From an uncultured Verrucomicrobiota bacterium (GTDB lineage: Bacteria > Verrucomicrobiota > Kiritimatiellia > CAIVKH01), in contig CALMYG010000027.1 in assembly GCA_937873455.1 (NCBI GenBank), positions 1-64,000 of the forward strand: a DNA stretch of 64,000 nucleotides, written 5' to 3'. This document shows positions 40,159 to 57,689 of this stretch, piece by piece (the stretch's first letter is position 1; each line of letters begins with the position of its first letter). The position numbers and the translations under genes are program-made. The notes below the pieces were generated by a model. That model did no database searches and was not told the origin of the DNA. It was given only the letters and a program-made list of their open reading frames with translations.

Positions 40159-40746
40159 TTACAACCGCGCGCGTATGTTGCGTATCAACCAACCAACAAA
40201 GGGAAAGTGTTCGTAAAGCCCGCCGGCGGCATCCCAGTAGTCTTGATGAAGGATGACGCGTCCGGCTTCGTTGATGCGAAGGTGGGTGATGCCGATGGAA
40301 GACCAAACCTCACCCGGGCGGGCGCGCTTGGGCACGACATGCATATCCCAGCGCACGTAATACCCTTGGTCCGTGTAGGCGATATCCTTGATTTCCACCC
40401 GGCAGGATTGAACGTGGCCGGCGGTGGTGAGCATATAGTCGAGCAGGGTCGCTTGGTCGGTAATGGTCTTGACGGTGTCGTTGAACCAAATGGAATCGTC
40501 GTACACGCGGGGAAGCAGCTCGCGCACCCGCGCTTCGGTTAGATCGCTCCAGAGTGATTTGAACCGGGCGAATGCTTCCGCTTCCTCAGGGGAGTTTGGC
40601 GTCACCCACGGTACACGGGCGGCATCGGTGAGGGCCAGGGCGTCCGCGTACGAAACGGCCGATTCGACCGGTTGGCGATCGACGTAAGCGATCAAACCCG
40701 CCAGTGCCGCCACCGCCAGGATCATGATGACTGTGCAGCGTTTCAT
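40159..40746 (-). CDS. Membrane-anchored SnoaL/NTF2-like protein
   Basis: A 195-residue protein with one N-terminal hydrophobic segment (CTVIMILAVAALAGLIAYV), acting as a signal anchor or signal peptide, followed by a domain that looks like the SnoaL/NTF2 cone fold (FKSLWSDLTEARVRELLPRVYDDSIWFNDTV..., and a WDMHVVPKRARPGEVWSSIGITHLRINEAG sheet region). Such domains are often non-enzymatic or act on small molecules; no catalytic residue can be named. ATG at 40746 chosen because the hydrophobic segment follows directly; the in-frame start at 40815 would overlap the helicase gene. It lies 35 bp after the helicase stop and 18 bp before the 134-residue gene. Confidence 0.65.
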   Translation of the reverse strand: MKRCTVIMILAVAALAGLIAYVDRQPVESAVSYADALALTDAARVPWVTPNSPEEAEAFARFKSLWSDLTEARVRELLPRVYDDSIWFNDTVKTITDQATLLDYMLTTAGHVQSCRVEIKDIAYTDQGYYVRWDMHVVPKRARPGEVWSSIGITHLRINEAGRVILHQDYWDAAGGLYEHFPFVGWLIRNIRARL

Positions 40747-40781
40747 GCTAGCATTAAGATACACGCTTGGAGCGCGTTCGC

Positions 40782-42221
40782 CTATGGCTTCTTCTTGAAT
40801 TTTTTCTTGGCCCACGGGCGGGACTTTCCTTGCGCCCCGGCGGGTCGCCCGAATCGATACGGCTTCTTCCGCGGACCCGCCCGCAGACGGTGGTGTTCAT
40901 CGGGATGTATCCCGATGGCATCGGGCCCGCTTTCGTTTTGTTGGCCAAGCATCATGGAAAGCAAGCGCGCCGCCAATTCCTCCGGCGGATAATCGTCCTG
41001 AAAACTCCGGGTGACTTCGCGGGCTTCCTCGGCGACTTTGGCGTCGGCGAGTTGATCCCGCAACCGGGCGAGCCGGTTGAGTCGCAGCGTCCGGCGATTG
41101 GGAATGTGGCCTGCCTCCATGCGCGAACCGGTGTCGCGCTGGATGTACTCAATTTGCCGGTATTCGCGCGGGGTAACCAGGGTCAGGGCCAGCCCCTTGC
41201 GGCCGGCCCGCCCGGTGCGGCCAATGCGATGGATGTAACTCTTGCTGTCGAAGGGAATGTGATAGTTGAACACGAGGGAAACTTCGGCAACGTCCAGCCC
41301 GCGGGCGGCGACATCGGTCGCGACCAGCAACTCGAAATCGCCCCGGCGAAATCCCGCCATGACTTTATTGCGGGCTGCCTGTTCCATATCACCATGCAGG
41401 GCCTGGGCTAAAAATCCCCGGGTGCCGAGAAACATGCACAATTCGTCCACCTCCAACCGGGTACGGCAGAAAACGATGGCCTTTTCCGGGTCGAGATCTT
41501 CAATCAGGCGAACGACGGCTTCTTTGCGTTCTTCCTCCTCGACCACGAAATAGCGTTGTTGGATGTCTTTATTGGCCGACTCATGAGCGCCGTGGGTTTT
41601 GATATGGGCGGGATCGCGCAGCGTGGCCTCGGCAAGCTTGCGGATCGGGTCGGGCATGGTGGCGGAAAACAGGAGGGTCTGGCGGTCCTGCGGCAGGAAG
41701 GAAAAAATCGCTTTCACATCATCCAGAAAACCCATGTCGAGCATTTCATCGGCTTCATCCAGGACAATAACCGAGGGTTTGAAGTTTTTGAGTTGCCCGC
41801 TTTTGAGGAGGTCCAGCATGCGCCCGGGCGTGGCGACGACGGCCTGGCATCCGCCATTGGCGAGCTTGAGCTGGCGGGTGTAGGACTGGCCGCCGGTCAC
41901 CGCCACCGACCGAACACCGGCGTGGTGGCCGAGTTTGTAGATTTCATCGCTGACCTGGGCGGCCAATTCCCGGGTCGGCGCGATAACCAGCAATTCAACC
42001 CCGCCCCGTTGGTGCATCCGCTGCATGGCCGGTAAACAAAACGCGGCGGTCTTTCCGGTGCCGGTGTGGGCCTGGGCGATCAGATCGCGGCCCTGAAGAA
42101 TCAGCGGAATCACCGCCTCCTGAATCGGACTGGGCTGCCGGAACCCGGCCTCCCGGATACCGCGAATCAGGGCGTCGTTAAAACCAAAAGCGTCAAAGGT
42201 GAAGGGTATTTCTTGTTTCAT
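40782..42221 (-). CDS. DEAD-box ATP-dependent RNA helicase (RhlE/CshA type)
   Basis: A 479-residue RNA helicase. It has the Q motif (FRQPSPIQEAVIPL), motif I AHTGTGKT (51-58), motif Ia PTRELAAQ, motif II DEAD (155-158), motif III SAT, and motif VI HRIGRTGRAGRKG. The C-terminal extension after the RecA-2 domain is short and basic (ending KKKFKKKP), which helps RNA binding. Probable roles are ribosome assembly and mRNA turnover, especially at low temperature. It is divergent from typA with 157 bp between the starts. Confidence 0.93.
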   Translation of the reverse strand: MKQEIPFTFDAFGFNDALIRGIREAGFRQPSPIQEAVIPLILQGRDLIAQAHTGTGKTAAFCLPAMQRMHQRGGVELLVIAPTRELAAQVSDEIYKLGHHAGVRSVAVTGGQSYTRQLKLANGGCQAVVATPGRMLDLLKSGQLKNFKPSVIVLDEADEMLDMGFLDDVKAIFSFLPQDRQTLLFSATMPDPIRKLAEATLRDPAHIKTHGAHESANKDIQQRYFVVEEEERKEAVVRLIEDLDPEKAIVFCRTRLEVDELCMFLGTRGFLAQALHGDMEQAARNKVMAGFRRGDFELLVATDVAARGLDVAEVSLVFNYHIPFDSKSYIHRIGRTGRAGRKGLALTLVTPREYRQIEYIQRDTGSRMEAGHIPNRRTLRLNRLARLRDQLADAKVAEEAREVTRSFQDDYPPEELAARLLSMMLGQQNESGPDAIGIHPDEHHRLRAGPRKKPYRFGRPAGAQGKSRPWAKKKFKKKP

Positions 42222-42378
42222 GGGACTCGACGGAATACTTGGATGGTCGCGGGGTAAGGCGACCGGTTACTTCATTTCAGCAGACTACGGACGAGCGCCG
42301 CGACTGTCAACGCGCGTTCCGGGCTTGCCTTTATGCCCTTTGGCCCTACACTCCCGCGCCCGACACCCAAAGGATGCC

Positions 42379-46242
<3,864 letters not shown>

Positions 46243-46394
46243 AGACGCTCTTGCTCCTCTTTTTTTACCAAGCTTCTAACGCCTTAACCCGGGCTAAACA
46301 ATCGTAAAACACTGGCGTGCAAAGAAAAACGTTTTACGCAAATCCGGGTTTTCCGGCCCCGGAAACTGCCCGTCCACCGCGCCGAAACAGCTTC

Positions 46395-46467
46395 GTCATG
46401 TCGAGCGAAGTCGAGACATCTCAGCCTATGGATGCTGCCGAGATGCCTCGACTTCGCTCGGCATGAC
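46395..46467. repeat. Long imperfect inverted repeat between hppA and cinA
   Basis: Arms of 28 bp (46395-46422 and 46440-46467; start GTCATGTCGAGCGAAGTC) pair with only two mismatches across a 17-bp spacer. The motif CGAGCGAAGTCGAG is a type of dispersed repeat found in many genomes. It can form a strong hairpin downstream of cinA or upstream of hppA, but it has no T-run. Confidence 0.75.
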
Positions 46468-46529
46468 CGTGGAAGCGACCTGCGTTCTTGGTGCACACCC
46501 ATTGTTATGTCAGGCGTTCACGTAACGAG

Positions 46530-47767
46530 CTACCGGCGCGAACTGTAGCCCAGTCGGCGACGCAGTAGATCCAGGGCCAGGGTAGCGGAGGCTTCGCGAA
46601 TGATCCCGCGTCCCCCACCCAACCGCAATTCATCAACCTCCGTCCCTTCCGGCCCCGCGACGGCGATAAAGACCAATCCGACCGGTTTTTCCGGCGTGCC
46701 GCCATCCGGCCCGGCAATCCCGGTAACCGCCACCCCGTAGTCGGCGCGCAAACGCTCCCGCACGCCTTCGGCCATGCCCCGGGCGACCGCCGCGCTGACC
46801 GCCCCCTCCGCCGCCAACGTTGCCGCGTCCACACCCAGCACGCTGACCTTTACTTCATTGGCATACGCAATGACGCCGCCGCAAAACACCGCCGAACTGC
46901 CCGGCAAAGCCGTGATCCGCTCCCCGATCATTCCGCCGGTGCAGGACTCGGCCACCGCCACCGTCGCCGCCCGTGCCCGCAACTGCTGAAAAACGGTTTC
47001 CTCCACGGTCTCATCCTGTTCGGAATACACCGCGCGCCCCAGAACGTCGCGTACCAAAGCCACCCCTTGGTCAAAATCCGATTCCGCACCGGGCTGTTCG
47101 CTTAAACGCACGGTCACCCGAGCCGGCATTGCGCAGTACGCAACCTCCAGCGCCAGTTCCGCAAACCCCCGCGCGTTCAGCGCAGCGGCAATGTCCGACT
47201 CCCCCATCCCGCTGACCTGAAAAACCGCTCGGCGCCCGGAACGCGCGACCCCCAAAGCCTCCAGCCAGGGCAGCACATGGTCCCTCATCACGCCTTGAAA
47301 TTCCCGGGGCGGCCCCGGCAGCAAAAACACATGCCGACCCTCCCGCTCCAAGTGTTCCCCCGGGGCCAGGCCGTGCCGGTTTTCCAATACCCCAGCCCCC
47401 TCCACCACCAGGGCATGACGCTCCACCATCGCATTGAGCGGCTTGTTCCGGCGACGATAGGCCTCCACCACGTGCCGCCGGGAAGGTTCGTGCATGATCA
47501 GCTTGGCCCCCAGCCATTCCGCCGCCACCTCGCGGGTCACGTCATCCGTGGTGGGTCCCAGTCCGCCGGTCACGATCACCACCGCACAGCGGCGTGATGC
47601 CTCCACCAGCGCGTCGCGGATGGCCGCGCTGTCGTCGGGAACCGTGGTATCGCGGCGGAGCGTCCAGCCCAGGTCGTGCAGCGCGGCGCCCAGCCACCGC
47701 GCATGACCGTTCACCACCCCGCCGTTCAGCAACTCCGCGCCGGTGGTGACCAGCTCCAGCTCCGGAC

Positions 47768-47771
<4 letters not shown>
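46530..47771 (-). CDS. cinA: CinA family protein (molybdopterin-binding-like plus nicotinamide-nucleotide amidase)
   Basis: A 413-residue two-domain protein. The N-terminal COG1058/MoCF domain contains TGAELLNGGVVNGHARWLG and the VTGGLGPTTDD motif. The C-terminal PncC-type amidase domain starts near ATVAVAESCTGGMIGERIT, and continues through VTGIAGPDGGTPEKPVGLV. It recycles nicotinamide mononucleotide in NAD salvage and is linked to competence in some bacteria. Start at 47771 chosen because the ATG overlaps the galE TGA (ATGA) and the conserved sequence starts immediately; an in-frame upstream codon at 47810 lies inside galE. Confidence 0.92.
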
Positions 47772-50669
<2,898 letters not shown>

Positions 50670-50692
50670 TGCTTGATCAACAAACAGAACGT

Positions 50693-50777
50693 CGCCGGAC
50701 ACAGAGGTCCGGCCTACAACCCCTTGGTGGACCGCACCCCGCTGTAGGCCGCCCCTCCGTGGGCGGCGTGGCCCCGC
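50693..50777. repeat. Degenerate TGTAGGCC-family repeat between pyrG and carA
   Basis: Two half-elements lie side by side: CCGGCCTACAAC near 50709-50720 and GCTGTAGGCCGCCCCTCCG near 50741-50759. Both resemble the interior of the MITE-like element at 25787-25909, but in swapped order. It sits in the 124-bp gap inside the pyrG-carA-guaA-carB run. Confidence 0.6.
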
Positions 50778-50793
50778 ATGAAATAACCTCACC

Positions 50794-51879
50794 ATGAAAG
50801 CACTCATCGCATTGGAAGACGGCGCCACCTTTGAGGGCGAATCCTTCACCGGCCCCGGCGAGGTCGAGGGCGAACTCGTCTTCAACACCTCCATGACCGG
50901 GTACCAGGAAATTCTCACCGATCCCTCCTACAACGGTCAGATCGTGACCATGACTTACCCGCTGATCGGCAATTACGGCGTCAACCACGAAGACAACGAA
51001 TCGTACCAGCCGCATGCCCGAGGCCTGATTGTCGGCGAAGTCAGCCGCATCACCAGCAATTGGCGCGCCGACCGGTCGCTGCCCGATTACCTCAAGCACC
51101 ATGGCATTCTCGGCATTCATCAGGTGGACACCCGCGCCATCACCTTTCACATACGATCGCGCGGGGCGATGAAGTGCGTGATGTCGTCCATCGACACCGA
51201 CGCGGCCTCCCTCGTCGAAAAGGCCCGGAAATCGCCGGGCCTCGTCGGCCGCGACCTCTGCACCGAAGTCAGCGCCAAACAGCCGTATGTCTTTGCCGGT
51301 TCGGAAAACAATCCGCGCAAGGTGGCGGTCATTGATTGCGGCATCAAGACCAACCAGCTCCGCATTCTCAGCGCTCTTGGCTGCCGCCTGCATGTGTTTC
51401 CCAATCGCTTTCGCGCCGATGACATCAAGGCGCTCAAGCCGGACGGCTTCTTCATTTCCAACGGCCCCGGCGACCCGGAAGGCGTGCCCGAGACCGTCCG
51501 CGAGCTGCGCGAAATTATCACCAGCGGCATCCCCACCTTCGGCATTTGCTTCGGCCATCAGCTCACCGGTCTCGCCCTCGGCGGCAAAACCTTCAAACTC
51601 AAGTTCGGCCATCGCGGCGGCAACCAGCCGGTGATTGAACTCGCCACCGGACGGGTGGACATCACCTCGCAGAACCACGGCTTCGCGGTGGACAAAGAAT
51701 CCCTGCCCGCGGACGTGGAAACCACCCACATCAACTTGAACGACCAGACCTCGGAAGGCCAGCGCCACAAAAAATTGCCGGTGTTCTCCGTGCAGTACCA
51801 CCCAGAAGCCGCGCCCGGCCCCAACGACGCCGCCCACCTCTTCGAGCGATTCATCACGCTGATCGACGCAAAAAGCTGA
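50794..51879 (+). CDS. carA: Carbamoyl-phosphate synthase small (glutaminase) subunit
   Basis: A 361-residue glutamine amidotransferase subunit that feeds ammonia to CarB for carbamoyl phosphate, used in pyrimidine and arginine synthesis. The CPSase small-chain N-terminal domain ([27 protein letters not shown], shortened here) precedes a class I glutaminase with nucleophile Cys252 (GICFGHQL) and the His/Glu pair in YHPEAAPGP. It is 4 bp from guaA, which separates it from carB. Confidence 0.96.
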   Translation: MKALIALEDGATFEGESFTGPGEVEGELVFNTSMTGYQEILTDPSYNGQIVTMTYPLIGNYGVNHEDNESYQPHARGLIVGEVSRITSNWRADRSLPDYLKHHGILGIHQVDTRAITFHIRSRGAMKCVMSSIDTDAASLVEKARKSPGLVGRDLCTEVSAKQPYVFAGSENNPRKVAVIDCGIKTNQLRILSALGCRLHVFPNRFRADDIKALKPDGFFISNGPGDPEGVPETVRELREIITSGIPTFGICFGHQLTGLALGGKTFKLKFGHRGGNQPVIELATGRVDITSQNHGFAVDKESLPADVETTHINLNDQTSEGQRHKKLPVFSVQYHPEAAPGPNDAAHLFERFITLIDAKS

Positions 51880-51883
51880 CGCC

Positions 51884-53428
51884 ATGGCCCACGACTGGAT
51901 CGCCATTCTCGATTTCGGGTCGCAATACACCCAACTCATCGCCCGCCGCCTGCGCGAGCAACAGGTGTACTGCGAAATCCTGCGCTTCGACACCCCGGCC
52001 GCGAAAATCGCCGAACGTTCACCCCGCGGCATCGTGCTCTCCGGCGGACCGGCCAGCGTCTACGATGCCAAAGGCCCGCGCCCCGACCCCGCCCTCTTCG
52101 CGCTCGACCTCCCGATATTCGGCATCTGCTACGGCATGCAGCTCATGGCCCAGGAACTCGGCGGGCGCGTGGACAAAGGCCAACACCGCGAATTCGGCTA
52201 TGCGGAAATCGATGTCGTTGATCCCCAACCGCTTTTCGGCGGCCTGCCCGCGAAGCTGCAGGTTTGGATGAGCCACGGCGACCAGGTCGGCCAACTGCCA
52301 CCCGGCTTCCGTGCGGTGGCCAAAACCGGAAGCTGTCCCGTTGCCGCTATGGCTGACGCCGCCAACCGTCGCTTCGGCGTGCAGTTTCATCCCGAGGTTG
52401 TTCACACGCCGCAGGGTGTCCACCTGCTGCGTCACTTTCTGTTCGATGTTTGCGGCTGTGCCGGCGATTGGAAAATGTCCAGCTTCATCGAAGAAAGCAT
52501 CGCGAACATTCGGGCAACGGTCGGCGACGGGCACGTGCTCTGCGGTCTGAGCGGCGGGGTCGATTCGTCCGTGGTCGCGGCGTTGCTGCACAAAGCCATC
52601 GGCCCGCAACTGCATTGCGTATTTGTCGACAACGGCGTTTGTCGCTTCGGCGAAACCGAACAAGTGCAGCAACTGTTTGGCGATGCCCTGGGCGTTGATC
52701 TTCATATCGCTAAAGCCGGAGAAACCTTTTTATCCCAACTCGCCGGCGTCATTGATCCCGAACAAAAGCGTAAAATCATCGGCAAGACTTTCATCGATGT
52801 CTTTTCCGAGCAGGCGCGCCTCCTTGGAAAAGACATTGCCTTCCTCGCCCAAGGCACCTTGTATCCCGACGTGATTGAAAGCATTTCCCCCATCGGCGGG
52901 CCTTCCGCCACCATCAAGAGCCATCACAACGTCGGCGGATTGCCGCCCGACCTGAAATTCAAACTCATCGAACCGTTGCGCGAGTTGTTCAAGGACGAAG
53001 TCCGGGCGCTGGGTCGCGAATTGGGTTTGCCTTCGAGCCTCGTTGACCGCCAACCCTTTCCCGGCCCCGGCCTCGCCGTGCGCATTCTCGGCGAAGTCAC
53101 CGCCGAACGCGTCGCCATCCTGCAACAGGCCGATATCCGGGTGCAGGAGGAAGTCCAGAAATTGGAGAACTACCGCGACATCTGGCAGTCGTTCGCCGTA
53201 CTCCTGCCGGTACAATCGGTGGGGGTCATGGGCGACGACCGCACCTACGAGAATGTCATCGCCGTCCGCGCCGTGCGCAGCCTCGACGGCATGACCGCCG
53301 AATGGTACCGTTTGCCCTACGACACGCTGGACCGCATTTCCACCCGCATCATCAACGAAGTTCGCGGCGTCAACCGCGTCGTGTACGACATCAGCTCCAA
53401 ACCCCCGGCCACGATTGAGTGGGAGTAG
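51884..53428 (+). CDS. guaA: GMP synthase (glutamine-hydrolysing)
   Basis: A 514-residue enzyme converting XMP to GMP. N-terminal class I glutaminase with Cys82 (GICYGMQ) and [11 protein letters not shown]; then an ATP-pyrophosphatase P-loop SGGVDSSVV from residue 223; and the C-terminal dimerisation domain with [16 protein letters not shown]-like sequence. It lies between carA (4 bp) and carB (5 bp), so a purine gene is embedded within the carbamoyl-phosphate synthase pair. Confidence 0.96.
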   Translation: MAHDWIAILDFGSQYTQLIARRLREQQVYCEILRFDTPAAKIAERSPRGIVLSGGPASVYDAKGPRPDPALFALDLPIFGICYGMQLMAQELGGRVDKGQHREFGYAEIDVVDPQPLFGGLPAKLQVWMSHGDQVGQLPPGFRAVAKTGSCPVAAMADAANRRFGVQFHPEVVHTPQGVHLLRHFLFDVCGCAGDWKMSSFIEESIANIRATVGDGHVLCGLSGGVDSSVVAALLHKAIGPQLHCVFVDNGVCRFGETEQVQQLFGDALGVDLHIAKAGETFLSQLAGVIDPEQKRKIIGKTFIDVFSEQARLLGKDIAFLAQGTLYPDVIESISPIGGPSATIKSHHNVGGLPPDLKFKLIEPLRELFKDEVRALGRELGLPSSLVDRQPFPGPGLAVRILGEVTAERVAILQQADIRVQEEVQKLENYRDIWQSFAVLLPVQSVGVMGDDRTYENVIAVRAVRSLDGMTAEWYRLPYDTLDRISTRIINEVRGVNRVVYDISSKPPATIEWE

Positions 53429-53433
53429 CACAT

Positions 53434-56400
53434 ATGCCAAAACGCACCGACATTCATAAAATCATGATCATTGGCTCCGGGCCGATCGTCATTGGCCAAG
53501 CCTGTGAATTTGACTATTCCGGCACCCAGGCCTGCAAGGCCCTGCGCGAGGAAGGCTACGAGGTGGTGCTGATCAACAGCAATCCCGCCACCATCATGAC
53601 CGACCCGGAAACCGCCGACCGCACCTACGTCGAGCCGATTACTCCGGAGGCGGTGATCAAAATCATCGAGAAGGAACGCCCGGACGCCCTTCTCCCCACC
53701 CTCGGCGGCCAGACCGCGCTCAACACCGCCCTTGAAGTCGCGGCCACCGGCGCGCTGGAAAAATACGGCGTCGAATTGATCGGCGCGAAAGTCGATGTCA
53801 TCAAACGCGCCGAAGACCGCATCCTGTTCAAGGAGGCGATGGTTGACGCCAAGGTCGAATGCCTGAAAAGCAAGTTGGTCAGCACCCTCGAGGAGGCGGA
53901 AGCGGTGGCGGAGGAAATCGGCTTCCCCATCATCATCCGCCCCAGCTTCACCCTCGGCGGCACCGGCGGCGGCACGGCCTACAACCTGGAAGAACTCAAA
54001 CGCATCACCTACGGCGGCCTCAAAGCCAGCTTGAACCACACCGTGTTGCTGGAAGAATCCATCCTCGGCTGGAAAGAGTTCGAACTCGAAGTCATGCGCG
54101 ACCGCAAGGACAATGTGGTCATCGTCTGCTCCATCGAAAACGTGGACCCGATGGGCATTCACACCGGCGACAGCGTCACCGTCGCCCCGGTGCAAACCTT
54201 GACCGACCGCGAATACCAGCTCATGCGCGACGCGGCCATCCGGGTGATGCGGGTGATCGGCGTGGAAACCGGCGGCTCCAACGTGCAGTTCGCGGTGAAT
54301 CCACAAAACGGCCGCATGGTGGTCATCGAGATGAACCCGCGCGTCTCGCGCAGTTCCGCCCTCGCCTCCAAAGCCACCGGCTTCCCCATCGCCAAAATCG
54401 CCGCGAAACTCGCGGTCGGGTACACCCTGGACGAAATCCCCAACGACATCACCCGCGAAACTCCGGCTTCATTCGAACCGACGCTCGATTACTGCGTGGT
54501 GAAATTTCCGCGCTTCGCCTTTGAGAAATTCGCCGGGGCCGAAGCCATTCTCGGCGTAAGCATGAAATCGGTCGGCGAGACCATGGCCATCGGCGCCAAC
54601 TTCAAGGAGGCCTACCAGAAGGCCCTGCGCGGACTCGAAATCGGCGTGGACGGCTACGACCTCAAGCTGGAGGCCAAGGTCGCCAACATCGAGGACATCG
54701 AAGGCGAATTGAAGAAACACCGGGCCGACCGGCATTTCCTGATCAAGCGCGCCTTGAAGATGGGCATTCCTCCGGACCGCGTCGCCGAACTGACCAAGTT
54801 CGACCCCTGGTTCATCGACCAGTTCATGCAAATCATCGAGAAGGAACACGAAATCCTCGCCCAACCGAAAGACCGTCCGCTCGACAATGACCTGCTCAAG
54901 TCGGCCAAACGCATCGGGTTTTCCGATCGGCAAATCGCCGCACTGCGCGGGGATGCTTCCGAACACGCCCTCCGCGAGCAACGCAAAGCCGCCGGTATCA
55001 AGCCGGTGTACCGGCTGGTCGACACCTGCGCCGCCGAATTCGAGGCTTATACGCCATATTTTTATTCCGCCTACCAGACCATGGACCAGTCGCGGGTGAC
55101 CGACCGCAAGAAAGTCATCATCTTGAGCAGTGGTCCCAACCGCATCGGCCAAGGTATCGAATTTGACTACTGTTGCGTCCACACCGTCAAAGCCGCCCGC
55201 GAACTCGGCTACGAAGCCATCATGGTCAACAGCAACCCGGAAACCGTCTCCACCGACTACGACACCTCCGACAAATTGTATTTCGAGCCGCTGACGTTTG
55301 AAGATGTGATGAACATCTATGAAAACGAAAAGCCGCTCGGCATTGTGGTCCAGATGGGCGGACAAACCCCCCTGAACCTCGCGGTGCCGCTGATGAAGGC
55401 GGGCTGCAACATTCTCGGCACCTCGCCCGACAGCATTGACATCGCCGAAGACCGGAAACGTTGCCGGGAATTGCTGAATCAACTCGGACTCCGCCAACCG
55501 GAAAGCGATACCGTCACCTCGGTGCAGGAAGCCGCCGTGGCCGCCCGCAAGATTGGCTATCCGGTGATGATCCGCCCGTCTTACGTGCTGGGCGGCCGGG
55601 CCATGATGGTGGCCTATGGCGATCATGAACTCGGACCGTTCGTCGAGGCCGCCTTCATGGCCAGCCCCGGATTTCCCGTATTGATCGACCGTTACCTGGA
55701 ACGCGCCACCGAAGTGGATGTCGATTGCCTGTGCGATGGAACCGATGTGTATATCGGCGGTGTCATGCAGCACATCGAAGTCGCCGGTATTCACTCCGGC
55801 GACAGCGCCTGCGCCACCCCGCCCCACACCCTGCCCGAGCCGATCATCGCACAGATCAAGGATGCCTGCCGCAAAATGGCCCTGGCCCTGAATGTCAAAG
55901 GCCTGATGAACGTACAGATGGCGGTCAAGGACGGGGAGATTTACGTAATCGAAATCAATCCCCGCGCCTCGCGGACGGTTCCCTACGTCAGCAAGGCCAC
56001 CGGCGTACAGCTCGCCAAGATGGCGGCGAAAATTTCATTGGGCATGACCCTGAAGGAATTGGGACTCGCCGAGCGCGATGGCGCGGTGCCGTGGTGCGCG
56101 GTCAAGGAAGCCGTGCTGCCCTTTAACCGGTTCCCCGGCGTCGATCCCATACTCGGTCCGGAAATGAAATCCACCGGTGAAGTCATGGGCATCGACCGCA
56201 CCTTCGAGCTGGCTTACTGGAAAAGCCAAATCGCCGCCGGACAGAAGTTGCCCAAGGAAGGCGGCGTGTTTTTGAGCGCCCGCGATTCCGACAAACCCTG
56301 GATGGTCGAAGTCGGGAAAAAACTCGCGGCGATGAAGTTCAAAATCATCGCCACCGAAGGCACCGCGCACGCGTTGGAAGAAGCGGGCATTCACTCCGCG

Positions 56401-56655
56401 GTCGTCCACAAACTGGTGGAAGGACAAAGCCCGAATGTGTTGGACCTCATGAAGGCCGGCGAAGTCAAGATGGTGATCAACACCCCCAGCAGCCTGGTCG
56501 CCCGGGCCGATGAAATCAAGATTCGCACCGAAGCCATTTCCCGCGGCATCCCGATCATAACCACCCAGGACGGCGCAAGCGCGACCGTTCATGCCATCGA
56601 GGAAGTGATCGACAAGGACTGGACGGTCTGCGCGTTGCAGGACTACCACGCGTAA
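53434..56655 (+). CDS. carB: Carbamoyl-phosphate synthase large subunit
   Basis: A 1,073-residue enzyme, full length for the family. It has two ATP-grasp halves, each with [19 protein letters not shown]-like or [16 protein letters not shown] sequence at the start (near residues 11 and 555), and a C-terminal MGS-like allosteric domain (about 940-1073, [14 protein letters not shown]). The ATG at 53434 is chosen over an in-frame ATG at 53419, because GGGAG lies 8 bases upstream. The last 29 bases of homology, 56621-56649, are repeated at 57708-57736 beyond the toxin-antitoxin-like genes. Confidence 0.96.
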   Translation: MPKRTDIHKIMIIGSGPIVIGQACEFDYSGTQACKALREEGYEVVLINSNPATIMTDPETADRTYVEPITPEAVIKIIEKERPDALLPTLGGQTALNTALEVAATGALEKYGVELIGAKVDVIKRAEDRILFKEAMVDAKVECLKSKLVSTLEEAEAVAEEIGFPIIIRPSFTLGGTGGGTAYNLEELKRITYGGLKASLNHTVLLEESILGWKEFELEVMRDRKDNVVIVCSIENVDPMGIHTGDSVTVAPVQTLTDREYQLMRDAAIRVMRVIGVETGGSNVQFAVNPQNGRMVVIEMNPRVSRSSALASKATGFPIAKIAAKLAVGYTLDEIPNDITRETPASFEPTLDYCVVKFPRFAFEKFAGAEAILGVSMKSVGETMAIGANFKEAYQKALRGLEIGVDGYDLKLEAKVANIEDIEGELKKHRADRHFLIKRALKMGIPPDRVAELTKFDPWFIDQFMQIIEKEHEILAQPKDRPLDNDLLKSAKRIGFSDRQIAALRGDASEHALREQRKAAGIKPVYRLVDTCAAEFEAYTPYFYSAYQTMDQSRVTDRKKVIILSSGPNRIGQGIEFDYCCVHTVKAARELGYEAIMVNSNPETVSTDYDTSDKLYFEPLTFEDVMNIYENEKPLGIVVQMGGQTPLNLAVPLMKAGCNILGTSPDSIDIAEDRKRCRELLNQLGLRQPESDTVTSVQEAAVAARKIGYPVMIRPSYVLGGRAMMVAYGDHELGPFVEAAFMASPGFPVLIDRYLERATEVDVDCLCDGTDVYIGGVMQHIEVAGIHSGDSACATPPHTLPEPIIAQIKDACRKMALALNVKGLMNVQMAVKDGEIYVIEINPRASRTVPYVSKATGVQLAKMAAKISLGMTLKELGLAERDGAVPWCAVKEAVLPFNRFPGVDPILGPEMKSTGEVMGIDRTFELAYWKSQIAAGQKLPKEGGVFLSARDSDKPWMVEVGKKLAAMKFKIIATEGTAHALEEAGIHSAVVHKLVEGQSPNVLDLMKAGEVKMVINTPSSLVARADEIKIRTEAISRGIPIITTQDGASATVHAIEEVIDKDWTVCALQDYHA

Positions 56656-56791
56656 CGTTCAACGTAAAAAGAGCAGTCCCCGGCGGAAGCGTCCGGCGGG
56701 GTTGGTGAGCTGGGGGCAAGACTACCCGCAAATTATCCGGTTCGGCGATCCGGTCGTAGAGATGGTCCGCGCGCTTCCCATCCTGCCCGCT

Positions 56792-57124
56792 CTACTCGGA
56801 CACCTCCACCAGGCGTTGTCCCGCCGAGAGTTCCCGGAGGATATCGGGCAGCAAAGGTTCCAACCGCGCAAACAACACGCGGTTGACACAGTTTCCTATG
56901 CGCAACCAGATCACGCTCGGGCCTTGCGGCGATTGCATCACCCGGTCGGCGAAGTCTTCGTCCTTGGTCACAATGATCCACTGGCCCCTCTCGGCCAGCG
57001 CCCAGATTGCGGAATCCGATGCGTCACGCAAGCCGAGATCTCTCACCGCCGACGCCTCGTGGCCATGCTGAACCAACCATGCCGCCAAGGCCGGGGGCAA
57101 CTGTGCATCGACCAGAAACTTCAT
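56792..57124 (-). CDS. DUF5615 PIN-like protein (toxin of a VapBC-like pair)
   Basis: A 110-residue protein with the features of the DUF5615/Mut7-C-like PIN domain: N-terminal FLVDAQLPPALAAWL with an acidic residue at position 6, then DLGLRDASDSAIWALA, IIVTKDEDFADRV and a C-terminal VIWLRIGN. PIN-like toxins cleave RNA with acidic metal-binding residues; here the Asp/Glu positions are present. It follows the DUF433 gene by 1 bp, the usual antitoxin-then-toxin order for this pair. Confidence 0.85.
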   Translation of the reverse strand: MKFLVDAQLPPALAAWLVQHGHEASAVRDLGLRDASDSAIWALAERGQWIIVTKDEDFADRVMQSPQGPSVIWLRIGNCVNRVLFARLEPLLPDILRELSAGQRLVEVSE

Positions 57125-57125
57125 A

Positions 57126-57356
57126 TCACCCGGCCGTTACGACCGGATGGTCGACATAGCGCGCCGCATAAGCAATACACGCCTGGATATCCCCGGCTTC
57201 CAAATCGGGGTAATCACGTAAAATTTCTTCCGGCGAAGCCCCTCCCGCCAACATGTCCAACAAATCCTTGACCCGAATGCGCATGCCGCGAATGCACGGG
57301 CGCCCTCCGCATTGCTCCGGGTTCACGGTAATTCGATTGTTGAGATATTTTGTCAT
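57126..57356 (-). CDS. DUF433 protein (antitoxin of a VapBC-like pair)
   Basis: A 76-residue protein of the DUF433 family. The signature RITVNPEQCGGRPCIRGMRIRVKDLL is followed by helix-turn-helix-like sequence (GASPEEILRDYPDLEAGDIQACIAYAARY, shortened). Such proteins are usually paired with DUF5615 and are thought to be DNA-binding antitoxins. It is the first gene of the two-gene operon. Confidence 0.85.
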   Translation of the reverse strand: MTKYLNNRITVNPEQCGGRPCIRGMRIRVKDLLDMLAGGASPEEILRDYPDLEAGDIQACIAYAARYVDHPVVTAG

Positions 57357-57547
57357 ACGTCACCTTCGCTCTTCTAGTATAGCGTTCTTTCGTTATCCTG
57401 TCAGTCGATAAATCAAATACAAAGACCGACTTGCCTGAGACTTCAATACAAACGAGGGGGTTGTGCTGCTGGGGAGGGGCCGACGTTCGCGCCCCTCGAT
57501 CTTGCGCCTCATGGAGGCGCTACTACAACCGCTTTGGCGTTTTGATC

Positions 57548-57646
57548 GTTGTAGGCCGGGGCCAGCCTGCCCCCTGCCAAGCAGGCGGGGCTGGCAGGCT
57601 CTGTCCCCGGCGGTCCTCCGCCGACCACAGAGGGTCGGCCTACAAC
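57548..57646 (-). repeat. TGTAGGCC-family palindromic repeat, 99 bp
   Basis: Perfect 11-bp terminal inverted repeats (GTTGTAGGCCG and its complement). On the minus strand, its first half is nearly identical to the core of the MITE-like elements (TGTAGGCCGACCCTCTG, then GGTCGGCGGAG and GCCGGGGACAGAGCC), with an extra C/G-rich palindromic insert. It lacks the 18-bp outer arms. Confidence 0.75.
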
Positions 57647-57689
57647 TACAGATATGTCGCGGGCACGGCCACCCGGAAGCCGCTACTGA

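Noticed and set aside
46284-46502. 72-codon frame between hppA and cinA
   Set aside because: It spans the inverted repeat at 46395-46467, and its product (RSCRAKSRHLG...RCLDFARHDE) is a translation of that repeat, not a gene.
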